Part shown: positions 59,783 through 64,000 of the stretch, piece after piece
Position numbering within the stretch: position 1 is the first letter of the stretch
Layout: each line of letters begins with the position of its first letter
Assembly: GCA_021292105.1 (NCBI GenBank)
Contig: CM037874.1
Span: 17,950,887-18,014,886, forward strand
Origin: Anadara kagoshimensis
Lineage: Eukaryota; Mollusca; Bivalvia; Arcoida; Arcidae
Direction: 5' to 3'
DNA length: 64,000 bases
Program-made: the position numbers and the translations under genes
The notes under the pieces: generated by a model
Seen by the model: the letters and a program-made list of their open reading frames with translations, nothing else
The model's database searches: none
What the model was told of the DNA's origin: nothing

Positions 59783-62700
59783 TTAAATTAATAAATAACT
59801 ACACTATGACATAATCTTTCATGATCTTTGTGGTTAAGTAAAGCTAACATGAAAGCAGATATGTGTTACTATTCATTTCATTCATGCCTAAACAATGTTA
59901 GCATATAATACCGAAAATAATAATCTAATAACTTATGACTACATTTGCATAGCGATCTATATGATTGTAAAATTATTATATTATTCCAAAATGTGAAAAT
60001 AATGAAAAAGTAAGAACTAGGGTTGTAATTGTGGCAAGCACAGTGACAAAAAACACCCACCTCCCGCACGTTCCCATGGTAACGACAGCCATCTTGTAAA
60101 TTTAAAACGCGGATTGCACATCTACATGATTAAAATACATTGTGGCTATAAAGTTTCAGTCAAATTGATAGAGGCATCTATGAGAAAAAAAGAAGACAAA
60201 TGTGCAGAAAGTGTGCAGAAAGTAGAATAATAATGATAATAAGAAGAGGAAAAGAGGAGGAAGGTAATAAGAACAATAAGTCTTCCACACGCAGTGAAGT
60301 GGGAGACTTCAACATTATTACAAATACCGTATTGACAGTTTGTACCGGTGTATCCAGGTTCACAGAGACATTGGTAACTATTGGATTTATCAGTACAGTT
60401 ACCGTACACACAAGAGTTACTTTTACATTCATCAATTTCTGAAAATGAAATTATTATTTGGATAATTTAAAATCTGAATGGAAGATATAAAGACCATATC
60501 AGCAAAAAAAAAACCAAATACGACTCTCTAATATCATGTACTATTTCTTACAATATTCCATCTAGTTTACAATTAGATTTTAATCCTTTTTGATCTTGTA
60601 CTGCTCTATGTCTTATTTAATTGAAATAGTGTGAATTTATAGTGAAAGTAGCACTAAATAAACAGATATGTATAAACTATAAAAGTCTTCAAAAAATGTT
60701 CTCTGCTGTACACGTTCTTGGCATATCCGTTTTAAGTGGAAAACTTTTTTAAACTGTTGATATGCATATCAGTTTTAACAAAACGCAATTTACAATCTGA
60801 AATATAACGTGTTTTAGTTTTCCAAGATCCAGATGCAATATTGACAAAATTGTCGAAATTCCAACATTTTCATTTCTCGACATTTAAAGGAAGATTGAGT
60901 AATTCGTTCGCAACATATTGTTTTATACATACTTTACCTTGATCACAAAGGACACCTTCATAACCTGATGAACAACCACACATGAAGTTATTGACCAAGT
61001 CTAAACATGTCCCATTGACACAGGGTGAAATAGCACATTCATTAATCTCTGTAATAATGAATTCACCAAAGCTTTAAACTGGTTCTGATTAATCTATAAA
61101 CTGTTTTAAATCCTCAAAAACTAAGATATACTTCCTCATGCAAAGTATTTTGTTTGCGTAATTTGTTTTTTGTTTTTTGTTTTTTTTTTTTTTTTTTTTT
61201 TGCCGTTTGGTTATTGTATTATTTAAGTCCAAACACAGCTTAAGAGGAATTGCTTCCCGAAGCGGTCATCTAGTGTTGTAAAATTAAAACTGGTAAAAAA
61301 TGTTATTGCAATGATACATTTTTAAAATTAATATGAATTAAGCAATTGCTTTAATCTGAGCGAAACATTCAAGATGTGTTATATATATGTTATTATACAC
61401 ATTGTCTTGAGAGGTGTATAACTATTGTTACAATATTGTTAACTATTGTAAAACTAATGCATCGCTTTCATGTCTATAAGCACTTATTTTTCATTTATAA
61501 AAAGTCGGCATTCACGTAGATAAGTTTACATTTGGCATTGTGGTAAAGCAAATACGTAAAATGTAAAATGTAGGTATTCTGCGAATTTAATGCATGTGTT
61601 GTCGACTAATGCTTTTTTTTAAGATTGACACTTTTATTACCGAATACCTTTTGGAGATAGAATAAATTGTTCAGAACTAAAAGCAACTATTCTCGGCATC
61701 AATTAGTTAGACCAGGTATTGTGTATTTATAGTGATACTAAATCTATAACAAGGGTTTAGTTTACTCAAGGATTTCTTACCTTACTCACAGTTGATCCCA
61801 GTATATTCTGGATTACACACACATTGGTAACTGTTGATGTTGTCAATGCAGCTTCCGTATAAACACGGATTGCTAACACATTCGTCAATCTCTAGAAATA
61901 AAATGAATATACATGTGTAAGTAAATATTTCCAGATTTCACTGTTCATTTCAATTTTATTTTTAAATCTAATATCTTTAGTGGTTTTGATTACATTGCAT
62001 GGTTTTGGTCAAAACATGTTTCAGAACATTTCTTAATATTAATTTTTTTCTGTAATAGCTTCGAGTTAAATCAAATCTAGAAATGCCTGCACACAATTTG
62101 AATTTGTTCGAATTATTTTTAAATTGTAAAATTGAACATATTAAAGCATTTTAATGGTTTGAAGCTGCTTTGGTTACGCCCAGGTATTGTTTAAAAAATG
62201 TATGATACCTTTTAAACAGTCTGTAGTTGGATCGTACCCAGGTTGACAGTTACATGAATATGACCCTGAACAAAGGTCCCTGACAAACATCCCATTGTAA
62301 TAACATATCTGATTGAGATACATATCACCGGCTGCAAAATTAAAAAAACAAATCACAATATTTTAGAGAAGTGTTTTACGGTAATGTAATATATAACTCG
62401 AGTAAACTGTTTGAAAGTATCCACGTGAACAATGCGTAACATACCATAGGAACAAATATAAAAAAATCAAACTAATCCATGAATCCTGAATCACAATCCG
62501 GAAGCAAGATAAAAACTTTGAAACAGTAAAGTTAAAAAACGTGAACATCTACTAGGAAAATAAGGCCAGTTCCTCAGGAAGGGTAAGCACTTCCTGTTTA
62601 GCTAGCTACGTCCGCCACGTGTTTATACAAAATTGAGTGGAAGAAACATTGAACTATGGGGCACCAAATATATCCAGGGTAATCCTAGATACAAAGACAT

Positions 62701-63912
62701 CAAACTTATCAACAGTACTGTGGTGGCGGCCATGAAACTTTTTATAGTATTTCTATACTTTTGTTCTACCAACCTGACCGAACAAGTCTAAAAAATTCAC
62801 GCCAAAAATGTGATGAAATTAAAAGAGCACGGAAACAAACAACGTTTTCATTTAAGAAAAAATCAATCATTTACATTTTATTACTAGATAAAATAAAAAC
62901 GTGCTTCCATCTATAATAAAAGTATAAGTTATGCAGTACATGAAACTAACTTCGTTTACATATATATGCGTATTTATTGGTACACAGTACATCATGCCAT
63001 TTTCCCCCATATGTTGCATTCATCCCAGAACAGTTTTCACCTCTGCCTTGCGGTTGTCCTAGATTCAATAACAATAAAGTTCTAAATACTTGTAATACAT
63101 ACATTACATACCGGTTTGTAATAAAGTCTAATACAAGTCCACAACCATAAAATAATATAAAAACTGTAAAACAAAATCTGCTGGCATGTAAATAATATTT
63201 GAAAACAAACATACTTGTAAATATTTACGAAAAGGTTCAGATAAAAAATCGAAACCAGAATAATTAATACATGTCAGATAATTTGTTAACTCCGGTTTGA
63301 TCTAAAATTGAAGCATTATCCGCATGCAGAAAAGTTGTAGTTCTCATGTAGCATTATGAGACTTGCGATGTATTAAAATAAACATATGGAGCAATTTCTC
63401 AACATTTTAATGTACTTTGTTCGTTGTGCAACAAATAACAATTGGTAGCAAGTATCACGGATAGAATTATACGGTATCATTTCATTCGTAAATATTTGCA
63501 AATTTATCCCAAAATGATTTATTTATTTTGCGGTTCCAAATATTCCGTAAATTCTTATGTTTGCTCTTGCATTGTAATTACAGTCGTATATCAGCTATTG
63601 TTAACGTTATATGTAAGCGGTTATTGAGATAATTTAGAATGTTGATAAATCTCTTATATTCCAGTCATACCTTTATCCATTTCTAGTAAGACATGATCCC
63701 GAGGACTTGGAAACGAAACGTGAACATATTTTTGTTGATTTACTTAATTATTTGATTTGTAATGTGAAAGTCTAATGTTTAAAATATAATCTAACTTTTA
63801 TCCCAATTAGTATATGTTAGAGAACAAGAGCTTGAATCACTCCATATCCATTTCCCAGCTATAAATGACAATTCAATCCAATATGTTCGACTAAAATTTC
63901 CGCCAAGAATAC
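57123..63912 (-). CDS. C-type lectin / EGF-repeat single-pass membrane protein, 5' end outside window
   Basis: Exons in transcript order: 63912-63796 and 63058-62951 (C-terminal part of a C-type lectin domain: YWIEL, WIWSDSS, GENCSGM, KWHDVLC, YICKR). EGF exons follow: 62331-62209, 61891-61781, 61048-60938, 60438-60328, 59720-59611 and 58824-58714. Then 58152-58057 (transmembrane helix [21 protein letters not shown], followed by YKVRK) and 57234-57123 (short cytoplasmic tail). EGF exons are symmetric (phase 1-1) and mostly 111 nt; five start E-I-(D/N)-x-C. Likely a cell-surface adhesion or recognition protein. Defects: the exon at 61781 ends Cys-Glu-stop, and the exon at 59611 is 110 nt, one base short, shifting the frame. 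The last EGF (58714) has Trp where the fifth Cys is expected. Joining it in frame to the membrane exon needs a weaker donor (exon end 58710) or an unseen exon. It may be decaying, alternatively spliced, or affected by sequence errors. Signal peptide and lectin N-terminus lie beyond 63912. Confidence 0.7.
58220..58254. repeat. (ATA)n / (TAA)n microsatellite
   Basis: A run of AATAATAAT in an intron of the lectin/EGF gene. Similar short runs occur at 33630-33656 and 43466-43486. Confidence 0.7.
58329..58660. repeat. Segment flanked by a direct repeat of about 35 bp
   Basis: AGGGGTAAGATTTTGTTAAC (58329) recurs as AGGGGCAAGATTTTGTTAAC (58635), both followed by CT(C)AACTTTAT. Between them lies a GC-richer block with CAAAATGGCTGCCC and ATATGGCCGCCATG. 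It may be a retroelement or satellite fragment; the direct repeats are too short and imperfect to call an LTR. Confidence 0.4.
59756..59781. repeat. (TAAA)n microsatellite
   Basis: Six or seven AAAT units just upstream of the EGF exon at 59611-59720. Confidence 0.8.
62455..62735 (+). repeat. Dispersed repeat, family C, copy 6
   Basis: ATCCATGAATCCTGAATCAC, AGCAAGATAAAAACTTTGAA, TTTAGCTAGCTACGTCCG, CCACGTGTTTATACAAAATT and ATATATCCAGGGTAATCCTA follow the family order closely. It is in the intron between the lectin and the first EGF exon. Confidence 0.6.
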
Positions 63913-64000
63913 CTGGAAAATCAAGAACAAGATGGTGGATTTGGAGACAAAAAGGCAAAGTAAAAATGAGTGTCATACTTTTTTGTAGGTCTCATGCATA
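63913..64000. other. Intron sequence at the window edge
   Basis: Upstream of the lectin exon at 63912. The acceptor (TTTTCCAG on the minus strand) is clear; the preceding exon is not in the window. Confidence 0.6.

Overview
The window looks like nuclear DNA from a mollusc, most likely a bivalve. Genes are split by AT-rich GT-AG introns. The spacers are packed with tRNA-derived SINEs, hairpin MITEs, non-LTR retrotransposon remains and microsatellites. The gene content is also typical of bivalve expansions: a Mab21/cGAS-like nucleotidyltransferase, secreted von Willebrand A (VWA) proteins, and a C-type lectin/EGF membrane protein. The species is not identifiable from the sequence alone.

Layout. 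(1) 2.0-4.0 kb, plus strand: an intronless Mab21/cGAS-like gene. Its 5' end carries a roughly 110-bp tandem duplication. (2) 6.2-10.6 kb, minus strand: an intact five-exon short-chain dehydrogenase (249 aa). (3) 12.3-17.8 kb, minus strand: a tandem copy of that gene, broken by two separate 14-bp deletions. (4) 18.1-19.1 kb: the 3' end of a LINE with a long TTAC-type tail. (5) 19.86-23.08 kb: a 3.2-kb element with inverted ends and about five 390-bp tandem units. (6) 23.7-35.9 kb, minus strand: an eight-exon secreted protein with two VWA domains (433 aa). Its introns hold a complete non-autonomous hAT-like element and a cluster of hairpin MITEs. (7) 36.8-39.7 kb: a decayed LINE. (8) 41.1-45.2 kb, plus strand: a four-exon small secreted protein (160 aa, no family recognised) with a putative furin site and a Thr-rich tail. 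(9) 47.4-55.2 kb, minus strand: a second two-VWA protein (425 aa, seven exons). (10) 57.1 kb to beyond 63.9 kb, minus strand: a C-type lectin, EGF-repeat, single-pass membrane protein whose 5' end lies outside the window. Two of its EGF exons carry disabling changes.

The exon models were assembled by hand from splice sites and reading phase. Both VWA genes, the dehydrogenase and the small secreted gene close with every phase consistent, which is strong internal support. The two VWA genes share a plan: signal peptide, short linker, VWA with intact MIDAS, Pro/Thr linker, VWA without MIDAS. They differ in where introns cut the domains, so they are old paralogues. With the small secreted gene between them and the lectin/EGF gene beside them, the right half reads as an extracellular-matrix or adhesion neighbourhood. 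That functional link is inference.
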